From NCBI RefSeq assembly GCF_018837975.1, contig NZ_JAGSOY010000004.1:104712-168711 (forward strand): a stretch of DNA of 64,000 nucleotides, given 5' to 3'. This DNA comes from Zooshikella harenae (lineage in GTDB: Bacteria; Pseudomonadota; Gammaproteobacteria; Pseudomonadales; Zooshikellaceae). The translations under genes and the position numbers were made by a program. Numbering within the stretch: the stretch's first letter is position 1; each line of letters starts with the position of its first letter. A model generated the notes under the pieces. It was not told where the DNA came from and made no database searches. It saw only the letters and a program-made list of their open reading frames with translations. Positions 57,166-64,000 of this stretch are shown here, one piece after another.

Positions 57166-58290
57166 TTAATCCAACCGTTTCCTAAATTTAAGTGTTGCAA
57201 TCAACAACCCCAAACAAGTAAAACCAATCAACCACAAAGCATCAAACCGCAACTGCACCACTTCAGCATCACGCAATACCACTGCCCTTACCATACGCAT
57301 ATAGTGTGTAGCAGGGAGTCCTTCCGCAATCCATTGCGCAGCATTGGGCATCGCCTCGTAAGGAAACATAAACCCAGACAGTAAAATAGAAGGTAATAAT
57401 ACAAACACGGTCATCTGCATTGCTTGCAACTGGGTCTTCGCAATCGTTGAAATAACTAAACCCAACGTCAAGCTTGCAAAAATAAAGAGCAATGATGCCA
57501 GCGCCAGAGAATCCAACCCACCTCGAACGGGAACGCCAAACAACCAATGGCCTGTGCCAAGAATAATCCCCACCTGAATAAAGCCCACCAAAATATAGGG
57601 TGCAATTTTACCTAACATTAATTCCAAAGGCCTGACTGGCGTGGTAATTAAAAATTCCATATTGCCCTGTTCTCGCTCACGCACAATAGCCGCAGAAGTA
57701 AACAACACCATGGTCATGGTAAGAATCACCCCCAGCAGTCCTGGCACAATATTGACGACTGTACGTTGCTCTGGGTTAAAGTACAGCACCACTTCAAGAT
57801 TTGACCTCACTTGTCTGGCACTTCGTCCCATTACTTCATCTAACGGCATCTGTCGTAAACCTTTTATAGCCGAAGCTACCATGGTATCAGAGCCATCTAC
57901 TAACCATTGCCCCACCGGCTGAACAAAATATTTTCCACGGCCACTGTTATCTCGATGGGTCACTAATCGATGACCAAAATCAGCAGGTAAATAAAGCACC
58001 GCCTTAATTTCACCACGGGTAATCGCAGCTTCAGCCTCATGAGGACTGGCATAGTGTTTGGTGAAATCAACCACTTGTGAAGCCGCAACCGCTTGTACCA
58101 ATGCTCGGCTATAGCTGGAATTATTTAAATCAACTAAACCTGCCGGTAAGTGTCGTACATCGGTATTAATGGCATAACCAAACAACATTAATTGCACCAG
58201 CGGAATCATCACAATCATGCCAAAGGTCATCCGATCGCGCGACAACTGTTTTATTTCTTTAAAGAGAATGGCAAAAATCCTAAGCCACAT
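57166..58290 (-). CDS. ABC-2 family exporter permease (YbhS/YbhR-like)
   Basis: A 374-residue inner-membrane permease with an N-terminal helix, a large periplasmic domain (about 45-170) and five C-terminal helices. EREQGNMEFLITTPVRPLELMLGKI is the ABC-2 coupling-helix hallmark. ATG 58290 is chosen because GGGAGG lies five bases upstream; it overlaps the ATPase gene end. The order TetR-HlyD-ATPase-permease mirrors cecR-ybhGFSR, but only one permease gene is present, so a homodimer is likely. Confidence 0.9.
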   Translation of the reverse strand: MWLRIFAILFKEIKQLSRDRMTFGMIVMIPLVQLMLFGYAINTDVRHLPAGLVDLNNSSYSRALVQAVAASQVVDFTKHYASPHEAEAAITRGEIKAVLYLPADFGHRLVTHRDNSGRGKYFVQPVGQWLVDGSDTMVASAIKGLRQMPLDEVMGRSARQVRSNLEVVLYFNPEQRTVVNIVPGLLGVILTMTMVLFTSAAIVREREQGNMEFLITTPVRPLELMLGKIAPYILVGFIQVGIILGTGHWLFGVPVRGGLDSLALASLLFIFASLTLGLVISTIAKTQLQAMQMTVFVLLPSILLSGFMFPYEAMPNAAQWIAEGLPATHYMRMVRAVVLRDAEVVQLRFDALWLIGFTCLGLLIATLKFRKRLD

Positions 58291-59206
58291 GTCGGCCTCC
58301 CGTACAGGTGACAAACACATCTTCCAAACTAGGGCGCACTTCAGTCAATATCCTTTGCCCTACTTTTGGGGTAAGCCAGGTTAAAGGTTCCTTTATTTGT
58401 TTTTTTACTAGTACCCGCAACCGACTCCCTATTTGCGCAGCAGACAGTACGTTAGGCTCAGTCGTCAGTTGTTGTTTAAGCGCACGCAACCCTTCTCCAG
58501 CCACTTCGACTACACGGGCATCCATTTGCTGCATTAAATCCTGAGGAGAGCCATCCGCACGTTTTTCCCCTTGCTCAAGAATGGCTAAACCGTGACAGCG
58601 CTCAGCTTCATCCATATAGTGCGTGGACACTAATATTGTTGTGCCTACCGAACAAAGGTCGAACAGCCTTTCCCAAAACTCCCGACGATTTTCCGGATCA
58701 ACCGCTGACGTCGGCTCATCCAAAAACAATAACTCTGGTTTATGCAATGTTGCCGCGGCCAATGCCAAACGCTGTTTTTGACCACCACTCATGGACCCTG
58801 CCATTTGTGTCTCTTGCCCTTCCAGGTCATACAGTTTCAGTAACTCCTGAATACGCGCTTTTGCTTTTTTGCCTGCTAAGCCATAAATGTTGGCCACAAA
58901 AATCAGGTTTTCCACCACACTCAGGTTGTCATAAAGCGAGAATTTTTGCGTCATATAACCAATACGCAGCCGCAAGGCTTCTTCCGCCCCAGGTAAGGTT
59001 TTACCCAGCACCTTAATATCACCATGAGAGGGTCGTAACAGCCCCGTTAACATACGGATAGAAGTCGATTTGCCACAGCCATTAGGCCCTAAAAACCCGT
59101 AGATCGTCCCCCGAGGAATGGCAAGATCCACCTCATTAACCGCTTTAAGGCTACCAAACGTCCGCGTCATACCTTGAGTTTCTATCGCAAGCTCATGCTG
59201 GGTCAT
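58280..59206 (-). CDS. ABC exporter ATP-binding protein (YbhF-like, single domain)
   Basis: A 308-residue ATPase with Walker A GPNGCGKST near residue 37, Q-loop in IGYMTQKFSLYDN, signature MSGGQKQRLALAAAT and Walker B LLFLDEPTSAVDP. The C-terminal extension (about 225-305) is typical of drug-type exporters with ABC-2 permeases. E. coli YbhF fuses two such domains; here there is only one. It overlaps the adaptor gene (ATGA) and the permease gene, so translation is coupled. Confidence 0.92.
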   Translation of the reverse strand: MTQHELAIETQGMTRTFGSLKAVNEVDLAIPRGTIYGFLGPNGCGKSTSIRMLTGLLRPSHGDIKVLGKTLPGAEEALRLRIGYMTQKFSLYDNLSVVENLIFVANIYGLAGKKAKARIQELLKLYDLEGQETQMAGSMSGGQKQRLALAAATLHKPELLFLDEPTSAVDPENRREFWERLFDLCSVGTTILVSTHYMDEAERCHGLAILEQGEKRADGSPQDLMQQMDARVVEVAGEGLRALKQQLTTEPNVLSAAQIGSRLRVLVKKQIKEPLTWLTPKVGQRILTEVRPSLEDVFVTCTGGRHVA

Positions 59207-60150
59207 GGCACTGCTACCTCAAGGTTAAGACCAGTGGGCAAATCCGCACCGGCTGCGCCAAGATCAATATCCGTCAGGTACATCAATCTGGCCCGGTCAC
59301 GTTCATTCAGCGCATAGTAAGGAGTAAATGCCGGCTGACTACGAATCGTACGAACAACCCCATCAATAGGCTGTGCTTGCCCATCAATATAAAGCGGTAA
59401 GTGATCACCCGCTTTTACTTTAGTCAGGTAAGTTTCTGGTAAGTAAGCCCTCACATAAGGCTTATCCATTGCTAATAGCACAATGAGCTGAGTACCTGCC
59501 GCCACTCTATCCCCGACACGCCATGGCATAACATCCACCCGCGCCTTTTTGGCTGCGACCAAAGTTAAATCTGCCAATACCTTTTGCGCTTCCGCTAAAC
59601 GTGCTTTTGCCGAATCAACTGCTGCGCGGCCCTGGGCTAATTGCTCTGACCGAGTACCATTCTTCAGTTCTCGTAACCGCTCATTAGCACTATCCAACAC
59701 AGCCTTGGCGTTGTCCCGTGAGGCTTTAGCCACATCCAGGTCTCGATCTGCCACCAGCTTTTTTTGAAACAATTGTTGAGTGCGTATCAACTGTGACTCT
59801 GCTTCTATTAAAGTCGCTTCTGCACCAGCCACTTCAGCCTGAGCTTGTGCTAAATCCTCAACCCGAGCACCATTTTTCAGTTCTTCCAAAGCCGCTTGTA
59901 CGCGTGCTAGCTCAGCGTCTGCTTGCTGAACCCGTGCTTTCGCCGCCGTAGCATCAAGCCGTATCAGCACTTGCCCTGCCTTTACCTGTTGGCCTTCATG
60001 AACAAGCACTTGTGCAATCAACTCATTGACTGGGGCGGTAAGGGTTAATCGGTCACGCTCTATCACACCAAACACCCGGTGGCGGTCATCGGTACATCCA
60101 CTCAGCACCATTAGCACAAGCAGTATCCATACGGCACTCATGGTTCTCAT
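59203..60150 (-). CDS. HlyD-type membrane-fusion lipoprotein (YbhG-like)
   Basis: A 315-residue periplasmic adaptor. The lipobox VLSGC (about residues 15-19) marks it as a lipoprotein. Lipoyl half-motifs are HEGQQVKAGQVLIRLDATAAK and a second near 200. The long Ala/Glu/Arg-rich coiled hairpin contains two nearly identical stretches (ELKNGARVEDLAQ and ELKNGTRSEQLAQ). It would join the ABC pump to an outer-membrane channel. It overlaps the TetR gene as ATGA. Confidence 0.9.
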   Translation of the reverse strand: MRTMSAVWILLVLMVLSGCTDDRHRVFGVIERDRLTLTAPVNELIAQVLVHEGQQVKAGQVLIRLDATAAKARVQQADAELARVQAALEELKNGARVEDLAQAQAEVAGAEATLIEAESQLIRTQQLFQKKLVADRDLDVAKASRDNAKAVLDSANERLRELKNGTRSEQLAQGRAAVDSAKARLAEAQKVLADLTLVAAKKARVDVMPWRVGDRVAAGTQLIVLLAMDKPYVRAYLPETYLTKVKAGDHLPLYIDGQAQPIDGVVRTIRSQPAFTPYYALNERDRARLMYLTDIDLGAAGADLPTGLNLEVAVP

Positions 60151-60800
60151 GAAAGTGTCCTCATATCAGCGTCCTCTGGCAGAAACAGGCCTTTTTCCAT
60201 GACCTGCACGTTGTGCTGAATCAGGGTGGGCAAAAAGTCAGCATCCAGGCTAATACCAAACTGACGAATCAAAACTTGAGGAGCAATCAACGGGAAGACC
60301 ATTAAACTGGTAAAGCTTAAGCGCGCTAGCTCTGGTTCAACCCCAGGCCGTAACCGGCCAGAATTCAACAACACCTTACCCAACCACTGCCGGGAAAGTG
60401 CCATTACCTCGCCAAATAGCGTCATCAAAATACGAAAGGGTTCAGTGCCTTCATCCTCCTGCAATACCCGCACAACAAGCCTCGGCAAATTGGGATTAGG
60501 GGCCATGATACTGTAGTAAGTTTGCATTAAGCCTGTCAGATCAGAAGGAAACGCTGCCTGTGGCTGAGCACGAAGACGTTCTAACATAGGCTCTAACATT
60601 TCTCTCAACATCTGCTCAAATAACCCAAGCTTGCTACCAAAGTAATAGCGAATCAGTGCAGCATCCACTCCCGCCTCTCGCGCCAACTGTCGGGTAGAAA
60701 CATTATTAAAAGACTGATTACCAAACAGGGCGAGCGCTGCTGCAATAAGTCGCTGACGGGCATCAGAGTCACCTTTAGGACGGCCGGTTTTAGCTGACAC
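60147..60800 (-). CDS. TetR-family regulator of the ABC exporter (CecR-like)
   Basis: A 217-residue repressor with an N-terminal helix-turn-helix (about 28-50; VSTRQLAREAGVDAALIRYYFGSK) and a ligand-binding part resembling CecR/YbiH. It is the first gene of the exporter operon and overlaps the adaptor gene. The start is GTG with AGAGGAG six bases upstream. An inverted repeat just upstream is a likely autoregulatory operator. The inducer is unknown. Confidence 0.9.
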   Translation of the reverse strand: MSAKTGRPKGDSDARQRLIAAALALFGNQSFNNVSTRQLAREAGVDAALIRYYFGSKLGLFEQMLREMLEPMLERLRAQPQAAFPSDLTGLMQTYYSIMAPNPNLPRLVVRVLQEDEGTEPFRILMTLFGEVMALSRQWLGKVLLNSGRLRPGVEPELARLSFTSLMVFPLIAPQVLIRQFGISLDADFLPTLIQHNVQVMEKGLFLPEDADMRTLS

Positions 60801-60818
60801 AGTGCACTCCTCTTTAAT

Positions 60819-60832
60819 TCATCATTTGATGA
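60819..60832. promoter_or_regulatory. Candidate operator of the TetR-type regulator
   Basis: TCATC-ATTT-GATGA is a symmetric site 18 bases upstream of the GTG start, suitably placed for autoregulation of the exporter operon. Only one copy was noticed. Confidence 0.45.
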
Positions 60833-61035
60833 GTATGGTATAAAGCAAAGGCCAGTAAGATCCAGTGTAATAATTCTTCAAAGAAGGGGGTTTTGGGGAA
60901 ATAAGAAAGGGGATCTAAAAATTGTTTCGATTGCATCAAGCAAGCGCGAAGTACACTACGCAAAAAGTATTACATTAACAGCATTTATTTTTGGTTATTT
61001 AACTTATCGATATTCAATATAACATCATATATATT

Positions 61036-61105
61036 CCCTCACCTTCTCAAGGGGAGGGCCAGGGTGGGATTTATTTCAGGCACACTCAATGCTCAAGCAA
61101 TATGT
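61036..61105. repeat. REP-like GC-rich repeat, copy 1
   Basis: A hairpin, CCCTC-A-CCTT-CTC-AAGG-G-GAGGG (61036-61058), is followed by GGCCAGGGTG, a TTTATTTC block and a TCAATGC..CAA block, also found in copy 2 at 62697-62757. The pattern resembles REP-type elements of many gammaproteobacteria. Confidence 0.6.
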
Positions 61106-61107
61106 AT

Positions 61108-61172
61108 AAAAAAATAAAAACCGTGCTAATCGGCTTTAATATAGCCACAACAAAGAAGATTGATTAGCACAG
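61108..61172 (-). terminator. Intrinsic terminator of the unknown secreted gene
   Basis: On the reverse strand GTGCTAATC pairs with GATTAGCAC (61162-61170 with 61123-61131), enclosing GGCT/AGCC, and is followed by GGTTTTTATTTTTTT. It lies about 85 bases past the stop at 61255. Confidence 0.7.
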
Positions 61173-61254
61173 TTATTTTACACTTTACGCCATAAGTATA
61201 CGTTTATTTAATTTGTGATACTTACAATATATCGGATCATTGCAAACTATCGAG

Positions 61255-62031
61255 TCATTGCAACGTATATTGGAAAGTATACGATGCAGATACTGCTTGC
61301 GTAGTAGGACCAGGATTTAATACCAATGTATAAGTCTGTCCATCAATTAGTGTACCAGGCGTAAAATCCATTGAAACAAGACCTGACGACTGTGATGGAG
61401 CTCTTGTCTGTTCAATCATAAGATTCCCACCAACCAGCTTGTTCCCTTCAAATAGCCTAAACCAAGTAATATTTTGATCTGCGATTACGTTGGCGGGACT
61501 ATTATATACGGCAGTAATTCTCCCTTTTGTTTTAGCACTGACATACAGTGTGCTTCTGCCGGTATGTGCGGGTTGACCAACAATCATCGTTTTGGTTGCT
61601 GCGACTGTGTTATCCGCCTTACCCGCTGTGATAGCAATGGTATAAATACCTTGTTGAAAGTTAATGCCATTATCAACTAAAACAAAATTATCGCCTTTAT
61701 GACTGGGTAAATTGGCAGAAAAGTCTGGTTTTCTGTTTAAATCAACATCCATTGTTTCATACCAAATAAGAACTTTTCCAGGTTCACCATCATTTGGTAA
61801 ATTATAATCAAAAGATAATGTATTCGCCGCCAGTACTTTTAAATCAGTAATAGATGAAAATTCGGCAGAAGTAGCCATGTTCGCAACAGAAAAACTATTT
61901 GCTGCAGCGGCGGAATCATCAACATTTAGGCTATTACTATTAAAGGCTTCTGTTTGTGCATTCGCACAACCTCCCGTAATTAACAAGCCTAGCGCAAGAG
62001 GTTTTACAACAAAGCTTTTTATTTTTCTCAT
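61255..62031 (-). CDS. Exported protein of unknown family
   Basis: A 258-residue protein with a signal peptide (MRKIKSFVVKPLALGLLI..CANA-Q); the cysteine is not in a good lipobox, so signal peptidase I cleavage is more likely. The mature part is Thr/Asn/Val-rich and predicted beta-rich, with two or three similar-sized segments that may be Ig- or fibronectin-like folds (KVLAANTLSFDYNLP; ITWFRLFEGNKL; YTFQYTL end). I do not recognise the family. AAGGA precedes the ATG. A strong terminator follows. Confidence 0.7.
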   Translation of the reverse strand: MRKIKSFVVKPLALGLLITGGCANAQTEAFNSNSLNVDDSAAAANSFSVANMATSAEFSSITDLKVLAANTLSFDYNLPNDGEPGKVLIWYETMDVDLNRKPDFSANLPSHKGDNFVLVDNGINFQQGIYTIAITAGKADNTVAATKTMIVGQPAHTGRSTLYVSAKTKGRITAVYNSPANVIADQNITWFRLFEGNKLVGGNLMIEQTRAPSQSSGLVSMDFTPGTLIDGQTYTLVLNPGPTTQAVSASYTFQYTLQ

Positions 62032-62696
62032 AATTACTTTCCTTGTTTTTATTATTTACCGTTTAACACCAACGGCAAAATTATAGTCATATAAAACAAG
62101 AAACAAATCAACATAAAAACAAAACAAAACTACCAATTTAACAAAAATTTAAAATACATAATTTTCAAACAAAGAAAAGCCTACGAACAAGAATCCGCAA
62201 AAAATAGCTTCAATTTAAAAATACACCAAATTAAAAACCTAAGCGTTAATACCTACTCATAAAATATAAAACATTCTTATCATAATTCACAACACTCCTT
62301 ATTACGTAAATTTATATACTCATTACATAATGCTATATATCCGCATACTTAATTAAGAGTACGTCCAGGTTATCTATACTATCGAGTTGCTGTACGCTTC
62401 ATATCCTATAAATGTAGGATTGACGTGTAGACTTAAATATTGTAAGCAACAGCAAATAAAAGGAGAGACAGATTAAAATGCGCTATTTAAAATAATTTAT
62501 TTTTAACAAGAACTATTTATTCTTATACAGACTTTTTTGTCTAAAAATAATCAAAAGGTCATTATCGAGCGATGGAATCGTTATTGACAATAAAATATAG
62601 ACGAGAAGTGATGTATGTACTGGATGGGAAGTTAAATAGAGGAGAAGACTTTTACGCGGTATATTTACGTAGAATATACGTACTGTATTTTTACTT

Positions 62697-62757
62697 GCCT
62701 TCGCAAGGGAAGGGCCAGGGTGTAGTTTATTTCTGACAACTTCAATGCACAATCAAA
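62697..62757. repeat. REP-like repeat, copy 2
   Basis: CCTT-CGC-AAGG-G-AAGGGCCAGGGTG followed by TTTATTTC and TTCAATGC..CAA blocks, matching copy 1 at 61036-61105 over about 60 bases with roughly three quarters of positions the same by eye. Confidence 0.55.
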
Positions 62758-62764
62758 ACTTATC

Positions 62765-62803
62765 TACCCCCTCCTAACCTCCCCCTTCAACAAGGGGGAG
62801 GAA
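62765..62803. repeat. REP-like GC-rich hairpin, copy 3
   Basis: CCTCCCCCTT-CAAC-AAGGGGGAGG (62778-62801) is a perfect 10-bp stem with a 4-base loop, preceded by ACCCCCTCCTAA. It sits about 24 bases past the stop of the beta-helix gene and may stabilise or end that transcript. Confidence 0.6.
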
Positions 62804-62824
62804 CTGCATTTATGTCAGTGTTGT

Positions 62825-63814
62825 TTACTGTAACGATTCGCCTCCACCCTCTTCTTGCTTGACTACGTTTCCTACCGTTACATTATTGGTACTCTCAATA
62901 TCCATTTTTATACTTTCCGTATTATGAGTAAATACATTACCCGTCACCGTGTTATGATTTGATCGAAACTCACCATACGTTGAAAGCCACACGCCTGGGC
63001 CATCATTGTTTAAAAGCACATTACTGTTAACAACATTATACCGTGAGTGACCTACCCTATTATTCATTTTAATCCCACCACATTTATTTTGACTTCCAGT
63101 GATGATATTCCCTTGAATGATATTAAATTCGGCTTGGTCAATACCAATACCACCTGCGCCCCCACGTTGGCAGTTCGCATGCAGTCGGTTGTCACTGACA
63201 ATATTACGGTGCGACCCCACATCGATGGTGATACCTTCTAGCCCATTATCATTAACATGGTTTCCTGTAATGATATTATTGGAACAATTATATTCAGAGA
63301 TACCAATCATGTGGTTGTTAAAGACACGTGAGTTTAGTACTTTATTGCTACCGCATGGTAAGTCATCAATATGCCCCCCCAAACCAATACCATGTCCGTT
63401 ATTATCGTGCACACGCACATTACTTATCGCGTTGTGACTTCCGTAAACAAAAATCCCGCCCCCCTGTATCGTGTTGCCATCCGATTTTCCACCATTAATA
63501 GTAAACCCAGTGACGACGTTGTAATTACTTTGCACTACGATCGCCGTATAATTATCCCCCGATATTTTTCTGAGAATCGCTCCTTCCCCCAACAGTTGAA
63601 GATTGTCATTTTTTATAACAAAGCCGGCGGTAAGATTATAAATGCCTGGCTTAAATTGTATGGTGCTACCCGACTCAGCATTATTAATGGCTGTTTGTAT
63701 GTTGACAATTTCCATAGTGGGATCAACAACAATATCTGTTGCATAGATGTTTACTGTTAGAGCTAAGCTAAGAGCTGACAATAATGATGTTGTTTTATTT
63801 TTTGTTATTTTCAA
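62825..63814 (-). CDS. Exported right-handed parallel beta-helix protein
   Basis: A 329-residue protein with a signal peptide (about 1-25, ending IYA-T). From about 35 it repeats 20- to 25-residue coils with N-x-I/V-x-x-N patterns (SNVLLNNDGPG, HRNIVSDNRLHAN, HNTVTGNVFTHN), the hallmark of pectate-lyase-like or NosD-type beta-helices. No catalytic set can be assigned, so enzyme, lyase or adhesin roles remain open. The start is TTG, supported by AAGGA eight bases upstream; no closer ATG fits the signal peptide. Confidence 0.82.
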   Translation of the reverse strand: MKITKNKTTSLLSALSLALTVNIYATDIVVDPTMEIVNIQTAINNAESGSTIQFKPGIYNLTAGFVIKNDNLQLLGEGAILRKISGDNYTAIVVQSNYNVVTGFTINGGKSDGNTIQGGGIFVYGSHNAISNVRVHDNNGHGIGLGGHIDDLPCGSNKVLNSRVFNNHMIGISEYNCSNNIITGNHVNDNGLEGITIDVGSHRNIVSDNRLHANCQRGGAGGIGIDQAEFNIIQGNIITGSQNKCGGIKMNNRVGHSRYNVVNSNVLLNNDGPGVWLSTYGEFRSNHNTVTGNVFTHNTESIKMDIESTNNVTVGNVVKQEEGGGESLQ

Positions 63815-64000
63815 TTTGTTCGTCCTTTATTTTATTTTATCGTTATATTCTTCACATAATATTGTAAGGAATTTATTTTTCAGATAACAATTGTATTTAT
63901 TGAGCCGTGTTATCTCTTAAATAAAATTTGCCGATTTTAGTACATTTGTCAGTTGTTGTTTAGGGAATTTTTACTTAAGGTTTTCATATACAAAGTTTTA
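63815..64000. other. Upstream region of the beta-helix gene (window end)
   Basis: AT-rich, 186 bases to the window edge. It should carry the promoter of the reverse-strand beta-helix gene, but no hexamer pair stands out. Confidence 0.3.

Larger units (their letters stand above)
60801..61254. other. 454-base gap between the TetR gene and the unknown secreted gene
   Basis: It holds the candidate TetR operator (60819-60832), a G-rich stretch (60886-60912), a REP-like hairpin repeat (61036-61105) and a reverse-strand terminator (61108-61172). Confidence 0.45.
62032..62824. other. 793-base AT-rich gap with REP-like repeats
   Basis: Mostly very AT-rich. It contains an inverted repeat, ATCCTA-TAAATG-TAGGAT (62403-62420), and two REP-like repeats (62697-62757 and 62765-62803). 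A 79-codon reverse frame at 62513-62752 is created partly by a repeat and is not credible. Confidence 0.45.

Noticed and set aside
60886..60912. Possible G-quadruplex (three runs of four or more G)
   Set aside because: Only three long G runs are present; a fourth would need a short run, so the case is weak.
62513..62752. 79-codon reverse frame in the right-hand gap
   Set aside because: Its N-terminal part is made by a REP-like repeat and the remainder has no family match.

Overview
The window reads as one stretch of a gammaproteobacterial chromosome, about 40% GC by eye. The gene orders mla / yrbG-kdsDC-lptCAB-rpoN-hpf-ptsN-rapZ-ptsO and pmbA-yjgA-tldD-nit-yhdP-rng-maf-mreDCB-gatCAB are typical of Pseudomonadales and Oceanospirillales relatives. 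The many secreted hydrolases and low GC suggest a marine, Oceanospirillales-like heterotroph (inference; the genus cannot be fixed from the sequence). No rRNA, tRNA, CRISPR array, prophage, transposase or integrase was seen.

Region 1 (1-31.4 kb) is mostly conserved core. It holds the start of a reverse-strand mla phospholipid transport operon, then lipopolysaccharide (Kdo and Lpt) assembly genes leading into rpoN, a hibernation factor, the nitrogen PTS (ptsN, ptsO) and rapZ. After mgtE come the TldD/PmbA protease pair, the cell-shape genes mreBCD and the amidotransferase gatCAB. One exported M28 aminopeptidase with a lectin-like tail (1658-3319) sits between mlaF and yrbG. mreC appears to start at an AUC codon.

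Region 2 (31.4-47.5 kb) is accessory and rich in exported proteins. It has a zinc-ribbon membrane protein, a SpoIIAA-like protein, two near-duplicate solute-binding-type proteins without transporter genes, a RimJ-like acetyltransferase and a small M50-like membrane peptidase. These are followed by a metzincin protease with an Asp-Gly-Asp-Lys-Pro repeat linker and carbohydrate-binding-like modules, an LprI-like protein, a PilZ protein and a trypsin-fold protease carrying the same C-terminal module as the M28 enzyme. A CBM-like secreted protein, a passenger-less inverse-autotransporter barrel, a two-domain beta/gamma-crystallin protein with a 17-glutamine tract and a DUF2845 protein complete the region. 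Several of these genes have unusually structured upstream regions.

Region 3 (47.5-60.8 kb) covers efflux and sensing. An RND pump (permease and adaptor) is divergent from an OmpR/EnvZ-type two-component system that runs into a Tat-exported intradiol dioxygenase. A second, unrelated pair of orphan solute-binding proteins follows, then a TetR-HlyD-ABC-ABC2 permease exporter operon resembling cecR-ybhGFSR but with a single permease.

Region 4 (60.8-64 kb) carries an unrecognised secreted protein and a right-handed beta-helix protein in AT-rich DNA with several REP-like GC-rich hairpin repeats.
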